Positions 7,844-16,802 are shown, numbered from the stretch's first letter. The stretch: DNA of 27,695 bases from Clostridiales bacterium UBA1390 (GCA_002305315.1 DBQQ01000036.1:1-27695), one strand, 5' to 3'. Made by a program: numbers and translations. Notes: a model not told the origin generated them from the sequence alone.

Positions 7844-8785
7844 ATGAAAGTCGTTGTAGTAGAACCATTAGGAGTCGCGCAGGAGAAACTGGACCGACTG
7901 GCGGAGGAGATCCTGGGACAGGATGTGGAAGTCGTATATTATGATCATCGGGAGACAGATCCGCGGAAGCTGATTGCCAGAGGAGAGGATGCGGAGGCCA
8001 TCATCGTGGCGAATCAGCCGCTGTCCGGAGAAGTCATTCGCGGATTCCGCAAGCTGCAGTTTCTATCCGTTGCGTTTACAGGGTACGACCATATTGATAT
8101 GGAAGCTTGCCGGGAAAAGGGTGTCGTTGTTTCCAACTGCGCGGGCTATTCTACGGTGGCTGTCGCGGATCTGGTCTTCGGGATGGTCATCAGCCTGTAC
8201 CGCAGAATGAGAGAATGCGACAGTGTGATTCGTCAGGGCGGAACCAAGGACGGTCTGATCGGACCGGAGCTGGAAGGAAAGAAGTTTGGCGTCATCGGAA
8301 CGGGAGCGATCGGTCAAAGAGTAGCGACGATTGCAAATGCTTTCGGATGCGAGGTGCTGGCTTATAGCAGAAGCCGGAAAGAGCTGCCTGGCGTACGATA
8401 TGTGGAGCTGTCGGAGCTTTTGCAAGAGAGTGATATCATCTCGTTGCATGTTCCGCTGACGGAGCAGACGAAGGGCCTGATTGGGAAGGAAGAACTGGCA
8501 CAGATGAAGAAGTCTGCCATTCTGATCAACACGGCCAGAGGTCCTGTGGTAGACAGCGCAGCGCTTGCCGAGGCACTTAAGAGCGGTCAGATCGCTGGCT
8601 GCGGTATTGATGTATTCGAACAGGAGCCGCCGATGAAGGATCATCCGCTGTATCATACGCCGAACACGCTGATTACGCCGCACATTGGTTTTGCCACGAT
8701 TGAGGCTCTGCAGAAGCGAGCCAAGATTGCTTACGAAAACATTGCTGCCTGGAGGGCTGGAAACCCGCAGAATCGCGTAGATTAA
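7844..8785 (+). CDS. D-2-hydroxyacid dehydrogenase (hydroxypyruvate/glyoxylate reductase-like)
   Basis: This 313-residue cytoplasmic enzyme should interconvert a 2-ketoacid and a D-2-hydroxyacid using NAD(P)H. The Rossmann motif is G152-T-G154-A-I-G157. The catalytic set is R232 (NTARGP), E261 (FEQEPP) and H280 (TPHIG), with normal family spacing. After the second Rossmann strand the sequence is AYSRSRKE; the acidic residue that usually binds the NAD ribose is replaced by Ser/Arg, which suggests a preference for NADPH. The true ATG is 7844, with GGGAGG 7 bases before it; the ATG at 7829 overlaps that ribosome site. It is a single-gene unit, so the substrate (glyoxylate, hydroxypyruvate or another 2-ketoacid) is open. 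Confidence 0.88.
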   Translation: MKVVVVEPLGVAQEKLDRLAEEILGQDVEVVYYDHRETDPRKLIARGEDAEAIIVANQPLSGEVIRGFRKLQFLSVAFTGYDHIDMEACREKGVVVSNCAGYSTVAVADLVFGMVISLYRRMRECDSVIRQGGTKDGLIGPELEGKKFGVIGTGAIGQRVATIANAFGCEVLAYSRSRKELPGVRYVELSELLQESDIISLHVPLTEQTKGLIGKEELAQMKKSAILINTARGPVVDSAALAEALKSGQIAGCGIDVFEQEPPMKDHPLYHTPNTLITPHIGFATIEALQKRAKIAYENIAAWRAGNPQNRVD

Positions 8786-8790
8786 GCCCC

Positions 8791-8811
8791 AAAAGAAAGA
8801 TAGATTCTTTT
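8791..8811 (+). terminator. weak AT-rich hairpin after the dehydrogenase
   Basis: AAAAGAA (8791-8797) and TTCTTTT (8805-8811) form a 7-bp AT-rich stem just past the stop codon; the right arm is itself T-rich. It could act as a weak terminator. A possible -10 (TACAAT, 8846-8851) for the next operon lies downstream, but I see no convincing -35. Confidence 0.3.
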
Positions 8812-8883
8812 ACAGCTTGTTCATAGGCAATTCATGTTTTTTCGCTACAATCTAAAAAACTGTAAATCAGGAGGAGAAATGCC

Positions 8884-9834
8884 TTGATAGAAGTAAAGAA
8901 CCTGGTAAAGAGGTACGGCAATCACCTTGCGCTGGATAACGTATCCTTTACCATAGAAAAAGGCGAAGTAGTCGGCTTTCTGGGACCGAACGGCGCAGGC
9001 AAGTCCACGACTATGAATATCATTACAGGATACCTTTCATCGACAGAAGGGGAAGTGCTGGTGGATGGATTAAGCGTGCTGGATAATCCGGAAAAGGCAA
9101 AACAAAGAATCGGATATCTTCCAGAAATTCCGCCGCTTTACACAGACATGACCGTAAATGAATATTTAAGCTTTGTTTGCGATCTGAAGAAGGTTCCCAT
9201 GTCGAAGAAAGCGGAGATGATCACGAAGATCACCAAACAGGTACGGATCAACGATGTGCGCAAGCGTCTGATCCGCAACTTATCCAAGGGTTATAAGCAG
9301 CGTGTGGGCATCGCGCAGGCGCTGATCGGCGATCCAGAGCTGTTGATTCTGGATGAGCCCACGGTAGGACTGGATCCGAAGCAGATTACGGAGGTGCGTG
9401 ATCTGATTAAGAACCTGAGCGAGGAGCATACGCTGATTATCAGCTCCCACATTCTGGCGGAGGTACAGGCAGTCTGCGATCGTGTGATCATTATCAATCG
9501 AGGCCGTATTGTAGCGACGGACACACCGGACAATCTGGCGAAGACAGCGGTTAAGAGCAATAAGTTGGAGTTGCGGATTAAGGGCCCCAAAAATGATGTT
9601 CTCAATGGCATTGCACAGCTTCCCGGCGTTCAGTTTGCGGAGATAGTTCGCATTCGTGAAGAAGGTGCTGTGGATGTGAACGTGGAGACAGAAGAGAATG
9701 CTGACGTACGGGAGGCGATCTTCAATTTCTGCAGTGAGAATCGGTATCCGATCCTGATGATGAAGACCAGTGAGGTCAATCTGGAAGACATCTTCCTGCA
9801 GATCACTGGAGAAAGAGAGGCGAAGAGAGCATGA
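8884..9834 (+). CDS. Gld-type ABC transporter ATP-binding protein
   Basis: This 316-residue ATPase subunit resembles GldA, the ATPase of the GldAFG system. Walker A GPNGAGKST is at 34-42, the signature is the unusual LSKGYKQR at about 131 rather than LSGGQ, Walker B is LLILDEPTVGLDP at about 152-164, and the switch histidine is in ISSHI. A roughly 90-residue C-terminal extension follows, as in multidrug/NosF-type ATPases. The start must be TTG 8884, preceded by GGAGGAG at about 8 bases, because the nearby ATG at 8879 runs into TGA after two codons. It heads a four-gene operon with ATGA overlaps. Role: energising an export or surface-assembly process of unknown cargo. In Firmicutes this operon is not linked to gliding. 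Confidence 0.9.
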   Translation: MIEVKNLVKRYGNHLALDNVSFTIEKGEVVGFLGPNGAGKSTTMNIITGYLSSTEGEVLVDGLSVLDNPEKAKQRIGYLPEIPPLYTDMTVNEYLSFVCDLKKVPMSKKAEMITKITKQVRINDVRKRLIRNLSKGYKQRVGIAQALIGDPELLILDEPTVGLDPKQITEVRDLIKNLSEEHTLIISSHILAEVQAVCDRVIIINRGRIVATDTPDNLAKTAVKSNKLELRIKGPKNDVLNGIAQLPGVQFAEIVRIREEGAVDVNVETEENADVREAIFNFCSENRYPILMMKTSEVNLEDIFLQITGEREAKRA

Positions 9835-10697
9835 GAGCCGTATACTTAAAGGAACTGCGCAGCTATTTCACGACGCCTTTGGGATATGTGTTTATGGCGT
9901 TTATGCTAGTTCTGTTTGGCATTTATTTTATGTTGTATGGTCTGATCTATCAGAACTCAGATTACAGCTATGTGTTGGACGCGGTGACGCTGTTGATTCT
10001 GTTTGCGCTTCCACTCCTGACCATGCGTATGTTCTCCGAGGAAATGAAGAATAAGACGGATCAGCTCCTGTTTACGTCCCCGATTAAGATCTGGAAGATC
10101 GTGATGGGGAAATATCTAGCGGCTTTGACGCTGTTTACACTGGCGCTGGTGATTACGATGTTGCAGCCGATCGTACTGTCTGCGTTAGGCGGTTCGGTAC
10201 CGATTCAGAAAGTAGCCGGCGGCTATATTGGGTTTTTCCTGTATGGATGCTGTTTTACGGCGATTGGCATGCTGATCTCCTCCATGACGGAGAATCAGCT
10301 GGTCGCAGCGATTGCCAGCATTGGTGTTTTCATGCTCATTTTCCTGCTGGATGGCATCGCAACCATGCTGCCGACGAGTCGAGCCTTTGCCCTGGGTGTG
10401 GTTATCCTTGCGGCACTGATCGTAGCGTTCCTGATCTATCGTGCGATCCGAGACATCTACGTGACGGGCATTGTTGCCGTGGTCTGTATTGGCGCGGCTG
10501 TGTTGCTCTTCTTCTTTGTGCCGTCTGTATATGACAACCTGCTGGTAAATGTGGCGGACTGGTGTTCCCTGGTTACTCGTTACAGCGATTTTTATACCGG
10601 CGTCTTTGACTTTTCAAATGTAGTATTCTACGCGTCGTTCACGGTGTTTGTGGTGTTCTTGACCATGCAAGTGATCGAGAAGAGAAGATGGAGCTAA
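9831..10697 (+). CDS. Gld-type ABC-2 permease (GldF-like)
   Basis: This 288-residue protein has six evident membrane helices (about 18-38, 52-66, 98-120, 130-150, 160-210 as a pair, and 262-280) and the ABC-2 permease N-terminus MRAVYLKELRSYFTTPLGYVF, typical of GldF/NosY-like permeases. The ATG overlaps the ATPase stop as ATGA, so the two are coupled. It is predicted to form the membrane channel for the ATPase upstream. GldG-like and DUF4340-like partners follow at once, which makes the Gld-type assignment stronger than the permease sequence alone would. Confidence 0.88.
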   Translation: MRAVYLKELRSYFTTPLGYVFMAFMLVLFGIYFMLYGLIYQNSDYSYVLDAVTLLILFALPLLTMRMFSEEMKNKTDQLLFTSPIKIWKIVMGKYLAALTLFTLALVITMLQPIVLSALGGSVPIQKVAGGYIGFFLYGCCFTAIGMLISSMTENQLVAAIASIGVFMLIFLLDGIATMLPTSRAFALGVVILAALIVAFLIYRAIRDIYVTGIVAVVCIGAAVLLFFFVPSVYDNLLVNVADWCSLVTRYSDFYTGVFDFSNVVFYASFTVFVVFLTMQVIEKRRWS

Positions 10698-10713
10698 GGG
10701 AGGAAGAGAACAC

Positions 10714-12174
10714 ATGGGAAAGTTCAGTTTTAAGAATTCCGCCAAGAAAAATAAGAATCTGAAGTATGGCGGATACATGACTATTGTGGTCGTCCTGGCC
10801 CTGGTAGCTTTTGTAGTTGTGAATATTTTATTTCAGCAGCTGCATATCACGGTGGATTTGACGCCGGAACAGCTGTATACGATTGGTTCCAGGACTACGC
10901 TGATCCTGGAAGATGTGCAAGATGATGTGACGATCTATGGTCTGTACGTATCCGGCAACGAGAATACGGAAGCGATTGCGTTGATTGAGGATTATGTGCA
11001 GAACAGCGACAAGATCCATTATCAACAGGTGGATCCGTATACGAATCCGGAGTTTACCCAGCCATATACGCAGGCCGGAGAGACGATTGCGACGAACAGT
11101 CTGATTGTTGTCAATGAAAATACAGGAAAATATAAGATTGTCAGCAATTCGGATTTGTATGAATATACACAGACGCTAAATCAGTCCACCTATTCCTATG
11201 ATTATGAGATTACCGCGTTTCAGGCGGAGGAGACGCTGACATCTGCGATTCAGTATGTGACCAGTGAGAATACGCCAGTGCTGTATCAGTTGACGGGACA
11301 CGGGGAGACAGAAATCTCATCCGCGGTACAGTCCCTTCTGACCGACGCCAATTTTGAGCTGACCACGTATAGCTTTGCGGATGCGGAGACGACACTGGAA
11401 GCCAATGACTATACGGTGCTTGTAATCAATAACCCGACTTCCGATCTGACGGATCTGGAGTATGAGGATCTTCAGGCCTATCTGGATGATGGCGGCCGTC
11501 TGATGCTCAACCTGAGCGTGGCGTATCCGGACAATATGGAAAACTTCAATCGTCTGCTGGCCAGATATGGCGTGACTGTGCATCGCGGCAGCATGATCGA
11601 GACAGACAGCGAGTATTATTATCGGTATCCCAATCTGATCCTGCCGGATATCGGAGAGCATGATGTAACAGAGGGCCTTTCGAAGACGGATGTGCAGCAG
11701 CTCTGGTCGGTTGGTTTCACGGTAGAAGAAGATCGAAACCGCAGTACAGAGATCACTCCGATTCTGACAACATCGGACAGCGCGATTATCAAGGCGGATC
11801 CCGCCAGCGAGACCATGGATGTGGAAGAAGGCGATGAGCAGGGACAGTTTTATACCGGCCTGATGATCGAAGATACGACCTCTGTGGATGGCGATCTGAA
11901 AAATACCCGGATTGCAGTATTCGGCAGCGCGTATATGTTCGACTATGAGAATGGTTTTCTGACCAACGGAAACTATACACTGCTGCATAACACGTTGAAC
12001 TATCTGCAGACCGCAGTAGATACGTTGTATATTGAGCCGAAGGAGTATGTGACGGATACTCTGTCCATCAATGCCAGCACCATGGTAACGCTGAGCGCAA
12101 CCTTCGTCATTGTGATTCCGCTTGCGCTCATCATTGCAGGTATTGTCGTATGGTCACGGAGGAAGCGTCTATGA
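10714..12174 (+). CDS. GldG-family extracytoplasmic protein of the ABC system
   Basis: This 486-residue protein has an N-terminal membrane helix at about 21-42, a large outside domain, and a C-terminal helix at about 455-480 followed by WSRRKRL. The segment just after the first helix (VDLTPEQLYTIGSRTTLILED) is the hallmark of the GldG/ABC-type uncharacterised transport family. A Rossmann-like part (VLYQLTGHGETEI, then VLVINNPTSDLTDLEYEDLQAYLDDGGRLMLNLS) matches the family core. AAGGGAGGAAGAG precedes the ATG. It probably forms the outer part of the complex with the permease. Function in non-gliding Firmicutes is not established. Confidence 0.88.
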   Translation: MGKFSFKNSAKKNKNLKYGGYMTIVVVLALVAFVVVNILFQQLHITVDLTPEQLYTIGSRTTLILEDVQDDVTIYGLYVSGNENTEAIALIEDYVQNSDKIHYQQVDPYTNPEFTQPYTQAGETIATNSLIVVNENTGKYKIVSNSDLYEYTQTLNQSTYSYDYEITAFQAEETLTSAIQYVTSENTPVLYQLTGHGETEISSAVQSLLTDANFELTTYSFADAETTLEANDYTVLVINNPTSDLTDLEYEDLQAYLDDGGRLMLNLSVAYPDNMENFNRLLARYGVTVHRGSMIETDSEYYYRYPNLILPDIGEHDVTEGLSKTDVQQLWSVGFTVEEDRNRSTEITPILTTSDSAIIKADPASETMDVEEGDEQGQFYTGLMIEDTTSVDGDLKNTRIAVFGSAYMFDYENGFLTNGNYTLLHNTLNYLQTAVDTLYIEPKEYVTDTLSINASTMVTLSATFVIVIPLALIIAGIVVWSRRKRL

Positions 12175-13760
12175 GTAAAGGCAAGAAGCTGGCGCTCTTT
12201 GGCGGGGTTCTTCTGGTTCTTATTGCCGCAGTGGTGGTGATCGCGATACTGCAGAGTCAGGGAATTATGCCTACAGGGGAGGAATCATCGGAGGAAGCCT
12301 CTGTAGGAACCGAGACGGAGTACCTTTTACAATATGATGAAACTGAGATCGAAACGATCGAGGTACAGAATGCGGCTGCCTCATATACGCTCGTGTCTCA
12401 ATTGACCGAGACTGAGGATTCCAGCGGCAATGCGGAGACAGAACAGACCTGGACATTGCAGGGATATGAGGATTGGGAGCTGACCAGTTCTTCGATTGAA
12501 AACCTAACATCCGTAGGCTCTTCTCTGCGAGCTGTGAGCACAGTCGCGGCCAGCACAGGCAGTGTGGACCTGGCAAACTTTGGACTGGATGACCCATACG
12601 CGGAGGTAACGATTCACTATACAGATGGTACCGAAGTAACGGTATATGTGGGTAACGAGACGCCGGACGGTGTATACCGGTATGCGATGCTGTCGGATCG
12701 GGATGGCGTCTTCACGGTTTATAAGAGTGTGGCGACTTATGCAGGCTATGATCTGACGAATCTAAGAAGTATTACCATCGAACAGATCAATGTGGAAGAA
12801 GAGTTGACCTATCTCCTGCTGGAACAGAAAGATTCTCGACCAATCGAGATTTCTATGTGGGAAGACGGAGAGACGCATGAGGGGATTTATGATACTTCTG
12901 CGTTCAAGATGCTGCAGCCCTACGATTGGTACGCTGCTGTAGTAAGCGGAGATGTAGGCGATATGTTTGCAGAGTATACCTCAGTTTCCGTAGAGAAACT
13001 GGTAGAATCCGAAGCGGAAGATCTGGATCAGTATGGTTTAGGAGAAGAAAGCTTCGAGCATCATGTGAAGCTGACGACGCGTGTTGAAGTGGAATCGGAT
13101 ACAGAAGAGAGCTCTTCCGAAGACAGTTCCGCGGAGGAAGCGGAGCCGGTATATGAGTACCATACGGTGGATTACTACTTCGGGACTTCGGCAGGAACGA
13201 ATGAGGACGGAGAAGAGCTGATCTACTTCCGGGAAGGGGATTCGAACGATGTCTATACCGTAGTAGCCAGTTCACTGGATTGCTTCGATTTTGAACCCTT
13301 TGATTACCTGCAGAAACTCGTATTCATCTACAACATTCAGGAGCTGGATGGATTTAAGGTGACGGGAACGGCAGAAGGCCAGTCCTATGAGGGCAGGATT
13401 CTGCGTCAGGACGAGTCAGAGGTATCTTCCACGGAAGAATCTTCTGCCGAACGGCTGGAGGTTTATTATCTGAATGATCAGTTGGTGGATGGTTCCGCGT
13501 TTAGAACGCAGTACCAGAAGGTCATCGGCGTCATGATGGATTATGAGATCACCCCGGAGGAAGGTACCCCGGATTATGATGAGAATGACAAGATCACCAT
13601 GGAATATTATTTCTCAGATGGAACCACCCATACGGTGGAGTTCTACCGGTTGAACGAGTTCTATTATGTGACGCCTTGGGGCGATTCCTGGATGGCTTGT
13701 AATGCTTCGCAGATTGATCTCATGTGGGAAGGCTTTGCGAATCTGGAAGCATCCGAATAA
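12171..13760 (+). CDS. DUF4340-like membrane-anchored protein of the Gld-type operon
   Basis: This 529-residue protein has one N-terminal membrane helix (about 8-27) and a long outside domain with repeated short beta-rich segments of the DUF4340 type (for example LANFGLDDPYAEVTIHYTDGTEVTVYVGNETPDGVYRYAML). Three low-complexity Ser/Glu-rich stretches interrupt it, at about residues 38-46, 313-330 and 420-430. The ATG at 12171 overlaps the upstream stop as ATGA and has CGGAGG about 8 bases upstream; the earlier ATG at 12150 lacks a site. Gld-type operons of Firmicutes and other phyla commonly end with such a gene. It is the last gene before a strong terminator. Its molecular role is unknown. 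Confidence 0.82.
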   Translation: MSKGKKLALFGGVLLVLIAAVVVIAILQSQGIMPTGEESSEEASVGTETEYLLQYDETEIETIEVQNAAASYTLVSQLTETEDSSGNAETEQTWTLQGYEDWELTSSSIENLTSVGSSLRAVSTVAASTGSVDLANFGLDDPYAEVTIHYTDGTEVTVYVGNETPDGVYRYAMLSDRDGVFTVYKSVATYAGYDLTNLRSITIEQINVEEELTYLLLEQKDSRPIEISMWEDGETHEGIYDTSAFKMLQPYDWYAAVVSGDVGDMFAEYTSVSVEKLVESEAEDLDQYGLGEESFEHHVKLTTRVEVESDTEESSSEDSSAEEAEPVYEYHTVDYYFGTSAGTNEDGEELIYFREGDSNDVYTVVASSLDCFDFEPFDYLQKLVFIYNIQELDGFKVTGTAEGQSYEGRILRQDESEVSSTEESSAERLEVYYLNDQLVDGSAFRTQYQKVIGVMMDYEITPEEGTPDYDENDKITMEYYFSDGTTHTVEFYRLNEFYYVTPWGDSWMACNASQIDLMWEGFANLEASE

Positions 13761-13792
13761 ATTTGGCTATAAGCGAAATTTACCGAAAGAAT

Positions 13793-13836
13793 GGGTGATT
13801 TTGAATGGATTTTCTTCAAAATCACCCGTTTTTCTT
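13793..13836 (+). terminator. strong intrinsic terminator of the Gld-type operon
   Basis: A perfect 13-bp stem (GGGTGATTTTGAA at 13793-13805 and TTCAAAATCACCC at 13815-13827) with a 9-base loop is followed by GTTTTTCTTT. Confidence 0.95.
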
Positions 13837-13850
13837 TCTGTATATCGGGA

Positions 13851-13879
13851 TTGACAGCATGGCCTTTTTATGATAAAAT
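13851..13879 (+). promoter_or_regulatory. sigma-A promoter of pheB-hom-apgM
   Basis: TTGACA (13851-13856), 17 bases, TAAAAT (13874-13879). The leader of about 55 bases has a small GTCCG/CGGAC hairpin (13900-13915) but no recognised T-box or riboswitch. Confidence 0.8.
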
Positions 13880-13943
13880 TCCATTATGCGCGAACGAATG
13901 TCCGCATAAGACGGACTTAACGGAAGAAAAGGAGGAGTCATCC

Positions 13944-14381
13944 GTGGGAACAGAGTATTATCTGGTGAAAGGGAGCGCGCTGCCGGAAGTGCTCTTGAAA
14001 GTGGTGGAAGCCAAACGAATGCTGCACTCAGGCGAGGCTAAGACAGTGCAGGAAGTAACAGAGAAACTGGGAATCAGTCGGAGTTCATTTTATAAATATA
14101 AAGACGATATCGAGCCCTTGGCAGAAGGAGTTCATCGCCATTCTGTGACGATTTCCTGTGTGCTGCAGGATCAGCCGGGCGTACTTTCGGAGGTATTAGA
14201 GACCGTATCGGATGCGCAGCTGAACATTCAGACCATCTATCAGTCGGTTCCGACAAATGGACTGGCAGAGATCTCGCTGAACGCACAGTGCAGCGCGGAG
14301 AGTACACCGATGGGGGAACTGTTGGATAAAATTCGTGAGGTGAAAGGAGTCGCGTCAGTGAAGCTTCTGGCGCGGGAATGA
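13944..14381 (+). CDS. pheB: PheB/UPF0735-type ACT-domain protein
   Basis: This 145-residue protein matches the length and layout of Bacillus PheB (UPF0735). An N-terminal helical part contains an HTH-like segment (VQEVTEKLGISRSSFYKYKDDI, about 34-55), followed by an ACT domain from about 68 (VTISCVLQDQPGVLSEVLETVSDAQLNIQTIYQ) that should bind an amino acid. The start is GTG 13944, with AAGGAGG 8 bases upstream; a longer frame from 13791 would begin inside the preceding terminator and before the promoter. The stop is one base before the hom start, so it probably regulates or binds homoserine dehydrogenase or senses threonine or another amino acid. The exact biochemical role of this family is unknown. 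Confidence 0.88.
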   Translation: MGTEYYLVKGSALPEVLLKVVEAKRMLHSGEAKTVQEVTEKLGISRSSFYKYKDDIEPLAEGVHRHSVTISCVLQDQPGVLSEVLETVSDAQLNIQTIYQSVPTNGLAEISLNAQCSAESTPMGELLDKIREVKGVASVKLLARE

Positions 14382-14382
14382 T

Positions 14383-15582
14383 ATGAGAAAAGTTGCGGTA
14401 TTAGGATACGGAACGGTAGGTTCCGGTGTAGTGGCGGTCTTGGAGCAGAGCGAAGACCAGATCAAGCGAAAGCTGGGCGAGGAGGTGCAGGTGGTCAAGG
14501 TATTGGATATCCGGGATTTTCCGGGTGATCCGATTCAGGAGCGGATCGTCCATGATTTCGAGGAAATTCTGAAAGACCCGGAGATCGAGGTGGTCGTGGA
14601 GGTCATGGGAGGACTGCACCCTGCCTATGAATATGTCTCACAGTCGTTGTGTGCAGGTAAGCATGTTGCGACCTCGAATAAGGCGCTAGTAGAGGCCTAT
14701 GGAGCGGAGCTGGGAGTACTGGCCAGGGAGCATGGCGTGAGCTTTCAGTTTGAGGCCAGTGTGGCCGGGGGAATCCCGATTCTGCGAACACTCAATACGG
14801 CCATGATTCAAGAGGAGATCTATCAGGTAACCGGTATTCTGAATGGGACTACGAACTATATTCTGGCACTGATGGAGGATACGGGCGCAACTTTCCAGGA
14901 GGCGCTGGCGGATGCCCAGGCCCGAGGATACGCAGAGCGGGATCCAGAGGCAGATATCGAGGGATATGACGCCGCCCGGAAGATTGCGATATTGGCCTCG
15001 ATGATTTGCGGAAAGCATATCCGATATCAGGATGTGCCGACACAGGGCATCTCCGGTATCACAAAGGCAGACATCGAAGGGGCCGCGGCTTTGGGTGGAC
15101 GCTTGAAGCTTCTGGGCAGCTGTTCTCAGGAGAATGGGCGGTTCTATGTATCGGTAGAGCCCACGTTTGTGCCGATGGATCATCTGCTGGCAGCGGTCAA
15201 CAGCGTATTTAATGCAGTCATGCTGAAGAGCAGCATGCTGGGGGATACGATGTTTTACGGTAAGGGAGCCGGAAAGCTCGCGACAGCCAGCGCGGTCGTC
15301 GCCGATGTGCTGGCGGCGCTGGACGGCAACGGGGTATACGAGATGAATACCTGGAGCAGTGAGATCGAGGAACCGGTGCATCCGGCGGATCGTCCATGCC
15401 GGTATATGGTCCGGGCAGAAGGCGCACAGACAGAACATCCTCTTTTTGCGTCACTCGTACCTTCCGAGGGTGGGTTCAGCGCCCTGACGCATCAATGTTC
15501 CAGAAAAGAACTTACGGCGTTGCTGGAACAGATAGGACGCCAGGCGAAGGTGTGCAGTGTATTCCGTAAGATGGAAGAATAG
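14383..15582 (+). CDS. hom: homoserine dehydrogenase
   Basis: This 399-residue enzyme reduces aspartate semialdehyde to homoserine with NAD(P)H, at the branch toward threonine and methionine. The nucleotide motif is G8-Y-G-T-V-G13. Family landmarks include CAGKHVATSNKALVE, EASVAGGIPILRTL, GILNGTTNYIL and the catalytic-region DPEADIEGYDAARKIAIL. Many bacterial Hom proteins have about 430 residues with a C-terminal ACT domain; here the tail after about residue 345 is short (about 55 residues) and lacks a clear ACT pattern, so feedback control may depend on the ACT protein encoded just upstream. The ribosome site is weak and the ATG is one base past the pheB stop, which suggests translational coupling. 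Confidence 0.94.
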   Translation: MRKVAVLGYGTVGSGVVAVLEQSEDQIKRKLGEEVQVVKVLDIRDFPGDPIQERIVHDFEEILKDPEIEVVVEVMGGLHPAYEYVSQSLCAGKHVATSNKALVEAYGAELGVLAREHGVSFQFEASVAGGIPILRTLNTAMIQEEIYQVTGILNGTTNYILALMEDTGATFQEALADAQARGYAERDPEADIEGYDAARKIAILASMICGKHIRYQDVPTQGISGITKADIEGAAALGGRLKLLGSCSQENGRFYVSVEPTFVPMDHLLAAVNSVFNAVMLKSSMLGDTMFYGKGAGKLATASAVVADVLAALDGNGVYEMNTWSSEIEEPVHPADRPCRYMVRAEGAQTEHPLFASLVPSEGGFSALTHQCSRKELTALLEQIGRQAKVCSVFRKMEE

Positions 15583-15593
15583 AAAGGAAGAGT

Positions 15594-16802
15594 ATGAACA
15601 TGAAGTACGCACTGATCTTGACGGATGGAATGGCAGATGAACCGCAGAAGGCCCTGGGCGGCAAGACGCCCATGGAAGCGGCAAGAACTCCGAACATGGA
15701 CCGGCTGGCAGAATCCGGCGAGGTGATGGAGCTGTTTACGATTCCGGATTCTCTGCCCGCAGGCAGCGATGTGGGGAATCTATCCATTGTTGGACTAGAT
15801 CCAGTACAATATTATTCTGGGAGATCTCCGCTGGAGGCGCTAAGCATGAGGGTGCCGATGGAGCCTGGAGATGTCACGTACCGGATCAATCTGGTGACGT
15901 TATCGGACGAAGAACCCTATGAGGAGAAGACCATGGTGGATTACTCCGGCGGAGAGATTTCCACCGAGGAGGCGGCTCAGCTCGTCGCGGCAGTGCGTGA
16001 AAAACTGCAGAATGATCGGTATCAGTATTATGCAGGGGTGAGTTATCGGCATATTCTGCTGCAGAAGGGCGGAGAGATGCGGGATGACTTTACGCCGCCT
16101 CATGATATTTCCGGAAAGAAGATCGGAGAATACCTGCCGAAAAATCCGGAGATTCTGGATATCATGAAGAAAAGCTACGAGATCTTGAAAAATCATCCGG
16201 TGAATCAGGCTCGGATTGCCGCGGGCAAGCGTCCGGCGAATTCGCTGTGGGCCTGGGGAGCCGGCCGTCCGGCGCAGTATCCGCCTTTTAAGCAGGGGCT
16301 CAGGGGCGCCATGATTTCCGCCGTGGATCTTCTGCGCGGCATCGCGTTGGGGATGAAGATGGATGTACTCTTCGTAGAAGGCGCCACCGGCAATAAGGAC
16401 ACCAATTTCGCCGGCAAAGGTCAGGCAGCCATCGAGAGCCTGTTGGTGAATCAGTATGACTTCGTGTACGTGCATATCGAGGCGACAGACGAGTGCGGCC
16501 ATGCGGGGGATCTGGAAGGAAAGGTCTGGTCCATTGAACAGATTGATGAGAAGATCGTAGGGCCGATTGCGGAGGCGCTGGAGAAGAGCGGCGAGCCGTA
16601 TACGATTATCATCACGCCGGATCATCCGACGCCGGTGCGGGTCAAGACTCATACGAGGGACGGGGTACCCTGCCTGGTGTATCGTTCGGATCGGCCTGTC
16701 GCACATCCAGATGGTGTGGAGTTTTCCGAACGGTGGGCGCATGAGCATGGGCGGCATCTGCGGGGTTGTGATATGCTGCCGGAGGTTCTGGCCGCGAACT
16801 GA
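15594..16802 (+). CDS. apgM: ApgM-type phosphoglycerate mutase homologue, proposed homoserine kinase
   Basis: This 402-residue metalloenzyme belongs to the alkaline-phosphatase superfamily, archaeal-type cofactor-independent phosphoglycerate mutase family. Visible sites are the metal-binding TDGMAD near the N-terminus, the nucleophile region [15 protein letters not shown], the internal [13 protein letters not shown], and the C-terminal [16 protein letters not shown] subgroup of this family sits beside hom in genomes lacking thrB and has been proposed to be a homoserine kinase (TIGR02535-type naming, from memory). The position directly after hom (11 bases) fits that proposal. AAAGGAAGAG precedes two in-frame ATGs (15594 and 15600); either may be used. 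Glycolytic mutase activity remains possible. Confidence 0.88.
   Translation: MNMKYALILTDGMADEPQKALGGKTPMEAARTPNMDRLAESGEVMELFTIPDSLPAGSDVGNLSIVGLDPVQYYSGRSPLEALSMRVPMEPGDVTYRINLVTLSDEEPYEEKTMVDYSGGEISTEEAAQLVAAVREKLQNDRYQYYAGVSYRHILLQKGGEMRDDFTPPHDISGKKIGEYLPKNPEILDIMKKSYEILKNHPVNQARIAAGKRPANSLWAWGAGRPAQYPPFKQGLRGAMISAVDLLRGIALGMKMDVLFVEGATGNKDTNFAGKGQAAIESLLVNQYDFVYVHIEATDECGHAGDLEGKVWSIEQIDEKIVGPIAEALEKSGEPYTIIITPDHPTPVRVKTHTRDGVPCLVYRSDRPVAHPDGVEFSERWAHEHGRHLRGCDMLPEVLAAN

Noticed and set aside
8884..13760. True gliding motility locus
   Set aside because: Only the Gld-type ABC genes are present; such operons occur widely in non-gliding bacteria.
13791..13943. N-terminal extension of the ACT protein
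   Set aside because: It begins inside the Gld-operon terminator and upstream of the promoter; PheB length supports GTG 13944.
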